This document shows, piece after piece, positions 12,101 to 22,992 of a DNA stretch of 64,000 nt. The notes beneath the pieces were generated by a model that did not search any database, was not told where the DNA came from, and saw nothing but the letters and a program-made list of their open reading frames with translations. The DNA comes from Dromaius novaehollandiae (taxonomy: Eukaryota > Chordata > Aves > Casuariiformes > Dromaiidae): NCBI RefSeq assembly GCF_036370855.1, contig NC_088105.1, positions 8,189,619-8,253,618 on the forward strand, in the 5' to 3' direction. Position numbers and translations under genes: made by a program. How positions within the stretch are numbered: position 1 is the stretch's first letter; each line of letters opens with the position of its first letter.

Positions 12101-15100
12101 GTTTCACCTTGTCATATCCAGAAGGACACTGTACAACAAAATAGTCAATCACCTTAGTACCTGGAGCCCAGAAGAGCCTTGTGCATCCATAGGTTTAGCC
12201 TGCCTCGGAAGACTGGGGACAGATATGGGGGACACATGCTACCTTCACGGGATTTATGCCAATGACTGTCCAGTAACAAAATAAAAAGCAGCTAGAGCTC
12301 CAAGAGAGCCCACAGAACAATCAAACGTGTGTGCTGCTGCATGCATGGTGGAAGTCTGCAGAGCTAAAATATCCTGCAGCCACTCCTCTTCCTTCTATCC
12401 CCTCCCTCTCCTCATGAAGAAAAGCCACTGAATGTTAAAAGAGAGTCCCGAGGTTTTAGGTTTCACAGAAATGTATGTCTTGAACAAAGGTGCTGTGAAA
12501 GAAAAATAACATAGGTAAGCTGAGGGAATGCAGGCACCACAAGCGCTGGAAAGTTTGCCTTTCACCAGCATGATAAAAAATGAAGTCCTACAAATACAGT
12601 AAGACTAAATATATTCTGAAAATAATAATTTTCCTCTTTTGTAGCTCCTACACTGCAGTTTTCAAAATAGCTTAGAAACCCATTTAAAACTGGTAGATTT
12701 TGCATGTTCGCTGTTATTAACTTGATATAACTGTAAGCAGGTTTAAGAGCTGGCATTTCTAAAGCCCTCTGCATCAGAGAACCTTAGAAGGGCTTTCCAA
12801 GTACCTGCAAACTACATCCAACTGGAGTTGCTCCTTTTCTACCAGTCTCCTTTTTTTACCAGGTAGCAGCACCATGAGTCTCATTCTGCACCTGCCATTA
12901 CTGCTGCATTCAAACTGAAAGGCCACTGGGAACTTATGTGTTCTTCAATTACTGTTGAAAGTAATAGCTTAAAAAACAAACCAAAATCCAACAAGAACAA
13001 AACCACTCCCCCCCCCCAAGGTGTGGTGTTTTTTAACCTTTCCCCCATTTTAATTTTTATGAACAAGAGTCTTTTGTATCAGATTGGCCTTCAACATACA
13101 TCAGAAATTCATAACACATTATATAATGATTTGCTCCTAACAGAGTGAGACACTGTCCCTTTCTGTCCAGAGGGTGGGAAAAAAAAAATAATGCTATAAG
13201 ACTGGTGAACTTTAGGTTTTAGACAGTAACTTGAGGTTTCAACTGATTGTCCAAAAATTAAAGAGAACAGAACAATCATAAGGGAAAGCTATCATGAGCA
13301 GCAAACTACATGACAAACAAAAGTGTATTTCAATGGTATATCCCACCCAACTACCTCCGAGAAGCAAAGGAAACACTGAAAGCTCAGAGCAGTTTTATGG
13401 AAGTCGTATAGTGCTCCATTTAGCTTAAACGGAACTACTGCCTTCCTTACCATAAAACCCAAAAGGTTTTCAATCTGCCCTTTATACCTGGATGAATAAT
13501 TCATTGCAGGCTTTGCCAGCCTGAACAGCCTCCATCCCCTCCATGTAAGGCAGGGCTGGAGAACTGACACGAGTTGGTCTCTGTACCACTGCATCAGAAA
13601 CCATTACTCTACATGCATTGGAGTGTACAATTGCACCAGATTCGTTCAGATCGGTTCCATAATGGAGAGGACCAAAGCAGAGGCAACCTCTTATAAAGCA
13701 CAATACCTTGAATTTAACCAGCATTTCAAAAACAGCACAGCATGTCTTCTAGGCTCACCATCAGGAAAACAAATACTGCTCCAGGCATTGCTGCCTGCCC
13801 CAAAGTTGGATTGTGCCTTGAAATACAAGGGAAGAGGAAGGGTTGGGGGCGTGGGAAGGGAAATGCACACACCCTGTTGCATGGGATTTGTTTCTAAACT
13901 ACAGCAACATGGGATGCTAGAAGAAACTCAAGATTTTGTTATTAACAAAAAAACAAAACAAAACAAAACATGCACAACAAAGAAAATACCACATGCCTCA
14001 CTGGTCAGGAAGAGGAAAGTCACTTCTAAACGACTGCTAAAGAGTTTGTATTTAGAAACCATTAATTATGTTTTCCTTGCGTGATTTACTATATGACTAA
14101 ACTCAAATAATGCTAACAGCAGAAAGAGCTACTGACAAAACTGTAAAGGAGAAGCAAGATAAGAGCATGTCACACTTCCAGTGCATTTAAAGTACTATCT
14201 ACAAGTAAAACCACTTCAGATTAGAGGAAGATCTACTTCACAAACTGCAGATTTAGAAGAGGAGAAATCACTTCCAACCCTCAGACTTGTTTCTAAGGAC
14301 ACTTATTAGCTTTAAAATGAAATATTTACATTTTTTTCCCAAAATTAAGTTACTATTTTAACAAAATAACCCTTTCCCTCCTAGGCTGAAACAAACTTTA
14401 CAGTCTTCATAACCTGGTGCCACCGATTTCACCAACCTTCAGCTCCCACACTTACATACAAGAAATAAATGGAACTGTGAAATATCAATTAATCTGAGGG
14501 TTTATTAGCAATGGACATTTTGCTTAGACAATGTTACTTGTCTAGAACAGACACTGCCTAATTCCATTAGGACTGAAAAAAAAACAAGGCTTTTAACACT
14601 ATCTAGAAAATCCAGGTGTCAACATTACAAACTCTTATACACTTGCTGAGTTTGGTTTATGCAAATAATTTCTGCCAGCTCTGAAACAGGACTACCTGTA
14701 TTTAACTGCTTTATCCCATGCAGGGAACTGCAATTCTGACATGGACTGACCATTAGCTACTCAGCGCGCACTGAGACTCTGTCTGCAGGAATGAACGGCA
14801 AACAACTCTCAGTCAATGGACCCACGAACTCCGCTTGCAGATGCATAAACAAGTATGAATTAGTGTTCCATACAGCAGAGTACAAAAAAATAGGTTCTCT
14901 GAACTTCAACCAGCTATATATGTTTGGGAGAGTGGTCCAAGACAGAAAGAAGCTGCATTTTATTCTCCAGGTCTTTACTGGCAGAAGATTCAGCAGTCTT
15001 CACTTTAAGTGCACATACGCACAGCATGAAATCACTTTTCAGACCGTGTAAGACTATTATTTGCATTGGCAGTCACTTGCTCCAGATCTCATAATTTTAG

Positions 15101-18100
15101 GATCCGGCAAAAGGAGTGCTGAATTACTGTGCAGCATTACACTGGCAAGGCAGGATGATCAGTTTCCATCTAGTTGTAGAAGTGGGCACCGAGATTGCAA
15201 GCAGAACAGCTTTTGCCTTAAATAGTTAACTGTCATACATAAATGGGAAAAGATGAAATCTTAGAATAGGCTAAAAAAAAAAAACCAAAGAAAAAAAAAA
15301 CGCTGAGCAGCTAGGGGTTTTGGTTTTGTTATTTCAAACGACACTCACATTTACCATTTGATTAGGTATCTTGCTGGTGATTTCCACAGCAATTTTATTA
15401 TGGTCTTTAGGGACACATTCCTCTGCTGTCTGAGTGTCAGCCAAAGAGAAATCTTCATGAGACACCTGGGAAGGCAGAGTTTGGCAGGTCCTGCTGAAGT
15501 GGCTCATAGAGGAAAACCACCCCAGCAGCCCCTACCCTGGCCTTATTGGTTAAGCAGGGAAACGCTGCCAATAAACGCTGCCAATTTCTAGCTGCTTTTG
15601 CAGTTAGCACAGAATTTCCAGATCCAGCAATGGGGACGGAACGTTTCCAGCCTCCCGACCCCTTCTGAAGGCTTAAGTTTCAATGTTAAAAGTGAGTAGC
15701 ATTTATTTGTACTCATACCTTTTCCTCTACCTTACAGAAGAAGGTAACACAAAAACCAAAACATTGTTTTGAACAAAACAGCAAAGTGGCTAAGCACAAA
15801 AGCCTTCCTGACCACCTATAACCTGGGAAGTCAAGTGAGAAATTTGACTTTAAGACATTTAAAACACCAGGTATGTCCAAGACTCCTGCTATCAACAATC
15901 ACAACAACAAAACATCCATCACTGTCAGAATAAAGAGGCAGCAATACTGTGATGTAATGTACTGTGCTTCCAACTCTCTCTGTAGAATGCATTTTTAATG
16001 TCCTAACTCTACACTACATAAATTTGAGCTGCAGTTACTATAAGCTGCAGTTACTGTCCGTAGCCCCTTTTTTGTGCCCTGTTCCAACAAAGGAGCTGAG
16101 GAGTTGATGCTGTCCAGTCTCTATGATGATAGACCAGGCCTGGTTGGATCAGCAGTGACCTGCTAATGAAATTCCAAGCATGGGCATGCACATGCATACG
16201 CACGGTTCAAAATGGACTCCTAGAGTTACAAAGGACTCCAGCCAAAGTCATTGTATTATTTCACTACTGATGCTTAAGACACCAGTTCCTGAGCCCTGAA
16301 AAACAACACGTTCAATAACACAAATACAAGCACATACTCTCTTCCTGCCTGACAACAGTTAAGGGTATCAAGTACATACAAGGCTTTGAAGCACCCATCT
16401 GGCACTATAGCCCTGTATTCAGCTCATTTTAGTGACAACATACTCTATGTGTTTGGTCTATAGCAAAAACTAGTCACAAACTGTACTTTTAATCAATGTG
16501 ACGCATTCACTCTTTGCTTCTCTAACACACATCCTTCCAGTAATGGATTCCATTCACACTGGTGCCAGAAACAGAGCAAACAGTATCACCACAGTACAAA
16601 CAAGTTCAGAGGCTCCGAATGAAAAGCCCCAATGAAACACTGAAAGATAGGACGTACATGCAGTGCAATGTCGCCCTGTCATTAAAAACCAGTTAGAACA
16701 TACTTGCTGGCATTAACCCAATGCCAGGAATCAAACTTTCCAGTCCAGGTGGAAACTTACTACATTAAACAAGCACAACAACCCAGCACACAGGAGTAAT
16801 TTCTCAAAGATCCCATATCCTACCTTGCTGCTTTCTTCCGCCACCCAAAACCCAGATCAAATCCCAACATTGTGAATTATGTATGGATGTATGTTCCTTT
16901 CACACATACGCAGTGATCTACTTCTTGCAGAGAGGCTGAATGACACTCAGTATTTTACCCTACGGGTCCTCGCTCAGTAGCTTTGCTCCTGTTGCAGAAA
17001 CCACGCCATATTTCTCTGTAAAACCAAGCCCATGAGAACGATTGACCACTATTTGCAAATGGAAATTTTTCAGTAACTAGACAGTACTTGAATCCATCAG
17101 TATCTAGTAGGGTATTTTCTCCTCCTTCAAAACTGAATTGCTTCTGAAGATACACTCTCAGGAGAACACATAGCAGAATTAGGATGGAAACCTGCTTGTA
17201 AGAGACAAACCTGTCATTTCTAAAACCTAAGAAAAAGCAAAAAAGCCATAGCATGTCTAAAATAGCATTCCCAGAGTGCGCACACACACGAAAGTCTGCT
17301 AAGTGCAATTAATTAGCTATCTACAACTGTGCCAGGCTGCTGCCAACAGAGAAAGAGGATATAGCAAACACTAGCAAGATGTTCTCAAGGCTGGCTTTAC
17401 ATATGTTCTGAGTAAGAGTAAGAACATGAGATCAAAAAATGCACTGCCATATGATATAGCTGAAATAGTTCAAATCTTCAGAGGTATGGAATGGCAGATA
17501 CCAGTAACAGAGAAGGCAGAGGCAATCAGAGAATAAATCATACCGCATATTTGAGGCTACTCCAATAGCCAGATAAAATATGCTGTAAAAATACTGTAAC
17601 AGAATTTCTCTAAGCTGAAAATATTTATAACATCAGAAAGCCATAGCTATGTTTCTCTCCAGTTGAGAATTGTTTGGTCTTGAATGTGCCACCAGGAAAG
17701 TAAGTACCTAAAAGGCATTTTTGAACAGATGCAAGTCAAAATCATAGCTCAAGAGACAGTTACACATTAGATTCTGGGTAAATAAGAGGAATTTCCGGTT
17801 GCAAGTAGCCAGATTATACTTCAAAAGCAAAAAGCACAACAGACCAAACACACCAGGCTTATTCTTGAGATTCAACAATAAGAAAAAAAATGTTTATTCT
17901 TAGACAGGTCCGAGGGGACTTTTTTTTTTCTTTTCCTTTTTGGTACTTTAAAGCCCACAGACATAAGAAAGTATTACCAGATTTCTCAGACAATAAAAAT
18001 TCAGCACAAGAATGTTTAAAGAGTAAGCTGTGAAGGTCTTGTATTCTAACCTTGTCTCTCAAACACCTACTTTGACATCCATTCTTATCTTAGCACATGC

Positions 18101-20839
18101 TACTTCTAAACAATATGAGGCGTTTATCAACAAAGAGAGGCAGTTGCTTTTGGAAACTTACATCTAAGAATTACCACTTCCAGGGAGGAAGCAGAGAACT
18201 GATGCAGCTCACAAAATTAAAGAAATATCAACTTCACATGTATGTTCACAATGCCCAGAATAACTCTGCTCACAGGCTGAAATACAGCTTCTCTCTGATA
18301 TTTCTTCCTTGTTTCCCTCCCATTCCCTCCCCAGCTCCCAATCAAGTTATCAGCAGCCTGTTAAATATGACTACTCTTCATTTTATCTTACTGGTAATTC
18401 AGTCCAAACACTGATCATGTCCTCACCTCTCATGACTTAATGATATGTGCACAGGTACTGGCACCACCACTTGTTGACTGTCCACTTCTCTTTCACGTGC
18501 ATGTAAACATATGAGCTGCAGTTCTGCCAGTCCAACATACTTGACTTCATGCCAGTTTCTCCCTAGAAAGGTTCATCATCGACGAGATGGACCAGAACAC
18601 AAAACACAAGTTTTATCATTCATACACCAAGCTTGGAATTTAATTTAACATTTTAGGTTCTGCTTTCCATCCCTCTCCTCACAGAGCATTTCCCGTGAGA
18701 GACAATTACCCCAATCAACTCCCGAGCTCTCCTTCAGAGAAACAATCCTGTTAAGGAAACCTAGGGGATCAGCAGTAGTCTGACTCCAAAGCTACACTGG
18801 CTGATGGTAGATGGGGGTCTGACCCACAAATCTTTGTTTCACATACGGAAAAAGATGACAAAAAGTGTTTATCTTGTTTTGAAGTCATCTGTACCATAAA
18901 ACTGTAATCCAAGTTTGAAATTTATCATTACCTAAGCTGTGAAGGAACAGGTGCTAACAGCATGATAACTAATGCTACATAATTTTTCTCTTCTGCTTGA
19001 AGGGATGTGGCTAAAAGTTTTTGCTGTCCAACTACAGGAGTCTTAAGGCTTATTAAGCCATTTTCTGTGGAGGTATAACAATAATGATAACAGATACAGT
19101 GCTTTCTGGTCTGTAAAATTCCTCCATTCCCTGACCTTGAGAACCACCAGCCTCCAAGAGAAAGTGCAGTAGTTTTATTATGCTGGCTGCCTGCCTATGT
19201 ACAGTCCCTTCTCAATAAAGCCTGTTTGGGAGCATTGCAGACAGAGATTTATGCATCACATAACTCTCTTCATTCCACTACTGTAATACGCTAGAAGACT
19301 ACACTATGTTTGTCATAATTATTGCCACCAGATTTCAAAATTGTCTTCTTTCCTATAGGCACACTTCCCCTTTCAAGAAAACGGCATCCTAATTAGGCTG
19401 GCACATATCAGCCATCTGCTAAGTGGGAATCCTAGTAATGCAGTAACTTAAACATTAATCTAGAAAAGAGGATTCTATTACCAGCACAACTACAGAATTA
19501 ATAAATTCCCCTTTCTGCATCCTTCCTCCTCCCCTTACTCCTCTTGCTGGAACATTTACATCTCTAATTATGATTGCCAGCTGAAATGGGCCCCAATCTT
19601 GGTAGAGACTCTAAGCAGGCACATGATGGAAGTCCTCAGTGACAAAATACCACCTGTTTCTTAGGTAACCATCACTACACTAAGTTTCAAAAAGAATGCC
19701 AAAGTCTTTTCTAGGATAGATCTTGCTGGTACACAAACTTTAATACCCTAATACCTAAGATCACCAATACATTTGTTGAGATGTCTATTCAGTCACTTCA
19801 GTGAATTACCTTCTAAGAGGTCCAGGTAAACTAGGAACGCAGCATAGATTTGAGCACTGTCAGATATATCAAGGGACATCATCTCTGTGAACTGAAACCC
19901 AAAATATATAGCAGTGGTCAAAGAAAGCTTAAGTTGTATGAAAAATCCACAGACCAAACCAAGAAGCCAGTTTAAAGGACTAACAAATGATTTTGTTTTC
20001 TAACAATATTGTAAAAGGTCTCTTTTCAACATCCCCTTATCTTGGCCGAAAGAAAGAAAGAAGAGAAAAAAAAAAGGAATCATAACTGTTTCTGGAACAG
20101 AACTGGCTTTGTGGAGAACGTCTACCTATTTTTGCTGTAGTACGTCAACATAAGATGACAGCAAAACAGAACCATATTTTCACTATACTAAAAATTAATA
20201 CGAATTAGAAGTTTAAGATACTCGCATCTTCCCCACCGCAATTTCAGCATTTACAGCCTCAGCCCCTAGTAAAGCCGGTATTCCCCGGCAACCCCACCAG
20301 CCCCACCGGCTGCAGGACGAGCCCCCTCAGCAGGCCCGAGCTCCAAGCGGCACGTTACAGTAACTGCTCATATTAACACAGCCGCTCCCCCTCCCCCCTC
20401 AGCGCGCGGGCCCCTAACGGCCGCTCCCCCCCTCAGCGCGCGCGGGCCCTAACGGCCGCTCCCCCCCTCAGCGCGCGGGCCCCTAACGGCCGCTCCCCCC
20501 CTCAGCGCGCGGGCCCCTAACGGCCGCTCCCCCCCTCAGCGCGCGCGGGCCCTAACGGCCGCCCCCGCCCCCTCCCCCCCTCAGCGCGCGGGCCCCTAAC
20601 GGTCGCCCCCTCCCCCCCTCAGCGCGCGCGGGCCCTAACGGCCGCCCTTCCCCCGCGAGCCGGCCATTACCGGCCGCGGAGCTCCGCCGCCCCCGCAGGC
20701 CTACCGTGGGGTGAGCCACCATCCAGTTGCCGCCAGCGCCCCCCGCCCAACCCCCGCCTCCTCTCGCATCCTGCCCGCCTGCGGAGGCGCCCCGCTCCGG
20801 GCCGCTACCCCCGGCCACCGGGCCGGCCTCCGGCTCCAT
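8904..20839 (-). CDS. TSEN15: tRNA-splicing endonuclease subunit Sen15, complete coding gene (4 coding exons)
   Basis: The coding sequence is complement join(8904-9108, 18427-18562, 19810-19891, 20705-20839): 558 bases, 185 residues plus stop. All three introns are GT-AG and every junction keeps frame. In the family, Sen15 is a non-catalytic structural subunit of the nuclear TSEN complex (with TSEN2, TSEN34 and TSEN54). It pairs with TSEN34 and helps excise introns from pre-tRNA. Recognition rests on strong colinear similarity to remembered human TSEN15: WMVAHPT, then EMMSLDISDSAQIY and AFLVYLDLLE, then GLAELQLICL and ISLSHERIREIL, then LAIVESDSTVVYYKMTDGF. The length is close to human (171). 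The N-terminal ~37 residues are Gly/Ala-rich and low complexity. The C-terminus ends in a basic tail (RKKRKK) not in the remembered human protein. The chosen start (20839) gives an N-terminus about as long as the human one; an upstream in-frame ATG at 20935 would add 32 residues. Divergent neighbour: COLGALT2. Confidence 0.93.
9109..18426 (-). other. TSEN15 intron 3 (9.3 kb); no other gene seen
   Basis: This is the intron between exons 3 and 4, starting with GTGAGG and ending in CTAG on the minus strand. It holds simple repeats: a C10 run at 13008-13017, an (AAAAC)n tract near 13947-13969 and A-rich tracts near 15272-15300. ORFs inside it, such as 13623-14084 on the plus strand, have no recognisable protein. 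No snoRNA, tRNA or complete transposon was recognised. Confidence 0.75.
18427..18562 (-). CDS. TSEN15: TSEN15 coding exon 3
   Basis: This 136-base exon has acceptor TTTCTAG and donor GTGAGG. With the carried base it encodes GRNWHEVKYVGLAELQLICL, a variable linker (HAREREVDSQQ), and VVVPVPVHISLSHE plus two bases of a split Arg codon. The human counterparts are SWHEVNCVGLPELQLICL and a PTPITASLSHN segment. It carries strands of the beta-sheet that packs against TSEN34 in the family. It is too short and too interrupted by nearby stops to appear as a long ORF. Confidence 0.93.
18563..19809 (-). other. TSEN15 intron 2
   Basis: This 1.25-kb GT-AG intron lies between exons 2 and 3. Nothing else was recognised in it. 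Confidence 0.85.
19810..19891 (-). CDS. TSEN15: TSEN15 coding exon 2
   Basis: This 82-base exon encodes FTEMMSLDISDSAQIYAAFL, then VYLDLLE plus one base of a split Gly codon. The acceptor is TTTCAG and the donor GTAATT, both on the minus strand. It aligns residue by residue with the human segment YLEMMELDIGDATQ and its continuation, which belongs to the helical start of the Sen15 fold. It is missed by a simple ORF scan because it is short. Confidence 0.93.
19892..20704 (-). other. TSEN15 intron 1
   Basis: This 813-base GT-AG intron starts with GTAGGC in the CpG island. Its promoter-proximal third is occupied by the GC-rich minisatellite listed separately; the distal part is ordinary AT-richer DNA with a purine tract (GAAAGAAAGAAAGAAG) near 20048. 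Confidence 0.85.
20398..20650. repeat. GC-rich minisatellite, ~34-bp unit, seven copies
   Basis: Seven copies begin with CTCAGCGCGCG at 20398, 20432, 20467, 20501, 20535, 20580 and 20618 (spacings 34, 35, 34, 34, 45, 38). Each unit is CTCAG, a GCGCGC block, GGGCC, CTAACGG(C/T)CGC, then a C-tract. Two variants occur, differing in the length of the GC block and the following C run, in order A B A A B A B. The array begins ~55 bp inside TSEN15 intron 1. On the TSEN15 sense strand it is G-rich, with repeated GGGGG runs. Confidence 0.93.
20705..20839 (-). CDS. TSEN15: TSEN15 coding exon 1
   Basis: This exon encodes residues 1-45, a Gly/Ala-rich leader followed by NWMVAHPT, which aligns with the WMGTHPK segment of human TSEN15. 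The donor after ACG is GTAGGC, and the intron is phase 0. The exon lies in a CpG island. The reading frame stays open upstream to an in-frame ATG at 20935, so a longer isoform cannot be excluded. The start at 20839 is preferred because it matches the family's N-terminal length and its MEPEAG start resembles the acidic human N-terminus. Confidence 0.88.
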
Positions 20840-20968
20840 GCGCTCCCCGGTGTAACGCGACTTCGCTCCGGGCAGCGCCTCGCGGCTGAGCGGTTCCCCC
20901 CTCCAGCTGCCGCGCCGCTCCAGTTCCGCCTCCACCCCGTTCCCCTCGGAGCTGAAACTCTATTTGCT

Positions 20969-20973
20969 ATTGG
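20969..20973 (-). promoter_or_regulatory. CCAAT box upstream of TSEN15
   Basis: ATTGG on the plus strand reads CCAAT in the TSEN15 direction, in the context GGCCAATAGC, about 130 bases upstream of the start codon. Position and context suit an NF-Y-type promoter element, common in CpG-island promoters lacking a TATA box. The transcription start itself is not visible from sequence. Confidence 0.5.
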
Positions 20974-22890
20974 CCCTATTTGCTGCCAGGAGGATATATC
21001 TTATCACGGTCGGTCCTTTCGTAGCCCATTTTCTACTGCAACATCTTATTTCACAAGGAAACTAGAGGCTTTAAAATAAATACCACGAGCAGGAGGAGGA
21101 GGTAGTCTAGAAACCAGGACTAGTCGCTGCCCTGTCTGGTGTGAAGACCCAGCAGAGCAGGAGGCTGCAGGGGAGACCTGGTGCTGGGAGAAGGGAAGTT
21201 TTAGGGAAACAAGGCACAGATTTCAGCCTGTCTGGGTTTGTGAAACCCAAAGGATTTTCTACTGAAGACAGGGAGTGCCTCAGAAGTACTCCTATGGGGG
21301 TTTCTGTAGAGCACCTCCACACTTGCTTTCCTTCATTACCCCTCACAGATGCCGTGTAGACACCAAGGGACCGTCAGGAGCCCCCTCGCACCACAGCTGG
21401 ACGCGTGTGGCTCTGCCACCGTAACCTCGGTGCGGGGCCAGCAGGGTAGCCAGCAAGGCCATCCTGAGAAAGGCAGGCGTCGCAGAGCCGTGAGACAGGT
21501 GGAAAACATGTGGAAGCTGGGGTAAACGGGTGAGAGCGAGGCAATAAGGGGAAAGCAGTGATGTCCAAATGGAAGGCATCCATTTTAAATAAGGAAGACT
21601 TTAATCTCTGGGGAAGAGAAGGAAAAATAAGCATGGGGAAAATAACTTGCAGATGCACATAACAAAATGTAGTCTGACTGAAAGTTCCTCTGGAATTGTT
21701 TGGAGAGAAAGTATAAAAGGAGAAAAAGAGTAAAAACAGAAACACAAGCAAAGAACATATATTCTTAATGTATGGTATTCAGAGTATGAGTATGATTTGC
21801 CTAATGCAAAGTGTCTCAGGGCTGTCTTTCCGGAGTTCACCAGCTCCATCTGTCTTGGCACCTCTTTTGATTGATTTCAAACACTGGCTTAAATCAAGTC
21901 AGGCCTGTCTCTGATGACGTTTTGAATAGTTTCAAGCTGGTGTTCATGCACAAGAAAGCTACATGCTATTTTTCACGGATCTAGAGAGCAAACTGTAACA
22001 TCAAATGGAAGACTAAAGCCTGTAGTGCACTGTGCTTGTTCTTGATCAGGCTACACCAAGAAACATCTGGCAGAGACTGAAAACAGCCAGACAGGTACAC
22101 TGATGGGACGAAACAAAACTGTGGTCTTGAGATGATCAAGCTGGCACAGGGCATAGTGAAAAATGAACAATGTTGTCTTTAATGCATCTTATTATATAAT
22201 AATCATTAAGCCTATAAACAAAGCATAAATGAAAATTAACCTGTACTTACTGAGAACACAAATTGATGTGTAGTTCATAGCTGCAGGAAGTCATCATATT
22301 AAGACCAATCTTGTTCTTATTCAAGCAATTTTGAGGAGGTTGAGCTGTTTAAAAAGCATGGTTTTAGCAGACACTTTGAACTTTCCAATCTCCAAGATTT
22401 GCAGGAAAGAATTGGCATTGGTGGTTTACGTGGCTGCTGGGAAAAGGATTGGACAGATTTGGGACCTCAGAGGAGAAGGAACAAATGAAAGAAAATAGAT
22501 GCTTCTAGGTCCATGTATATGATATACTTTATCAGAAAGAAGGATCCTCTGTATTTTCTGCTGATGTGGAAAGCAGAAATCCTAATTAGAAGACAGCTGC
22601 CTCTGAGAGAATTTGTTACCTGCCTAACCTAGGGAGTATGCGTCTGCCAGAGAGACAGTTCTCACAGTTGGAATGTTTCTGTTTGGTTTGGATGTTTAGC
22701 ATAGGATAAAACAAGTGGCCTAAATTTATTTCTGTGTGAATTAATCTATAAAATAGCTATTTCTTCCCCAGAGCTAGAGTATTTCAACCATAGGCAATTA
22801 ATTGTCCTCTCACAGCAGGATTGGGGTCTGCTTAAAAAAAATGCAGAATATTATTTTGGCCACTAATAAAGAAGATAAGAATTTATATAA

Positions 22891-22992
22891 ATGTGTGTAT
22901 GTGTGTGTGTATAGATACATATACATATGCATATATATTCATTGATGCATATGCATATGCATATATACATACATGCATATATGCATATACAC
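22891..22992. repeat. Compound (TG)n / (ATGCAT)n simple repeat
   Basis: A TG tract (ATGTGTGTATGTGTGTGT) runs into interspersed ACATAT, ATGCAT and ATACAT units. Most of it is alternating purine/pyrimidine and self-complementary. It is likely polymorphic in length and could form hairpins or cruciforms. Confidence 0.85.

Larger units (their letters stand above)
20270..20960. promoter_or_regulatory. CpG island over the TSEN15 5' end
   Basis: GC content rises sharply and CpG dinucleotides are dense from about 20270 to 20960, against AT-rich flanks. It covers the TSEN15 start codon, exon 1 and the first part of intron 1. The boundaries are by eye. Such islands mark broadly active promoters, which fits a housekeeping tRNA-processing gene. 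Part of the island's CpG content comes from the tandem minisatellite at 20398-20650. Confidence 0.75.

Noticed and set aside
13623-14084. 153-codon plus-strand ORF in TSEN15 intron 3
   Set aside because: It includes a translated (AAAAC)n simple repeat and no known domain.
20398-20650. Interstitial telomere-like CCCTAA motifs
   Set aside because: CCCTAAC occurs once per ~34-bp unit as part of the minisatellite, not as tandem TTAGGG repeats.
20711-21079. 122-codon plus-strand ORF opposite TSEN15 exon 1
   Set aside because: It is a shadow of the GC-rich TSEN15 first exon, with no recognisable protein.
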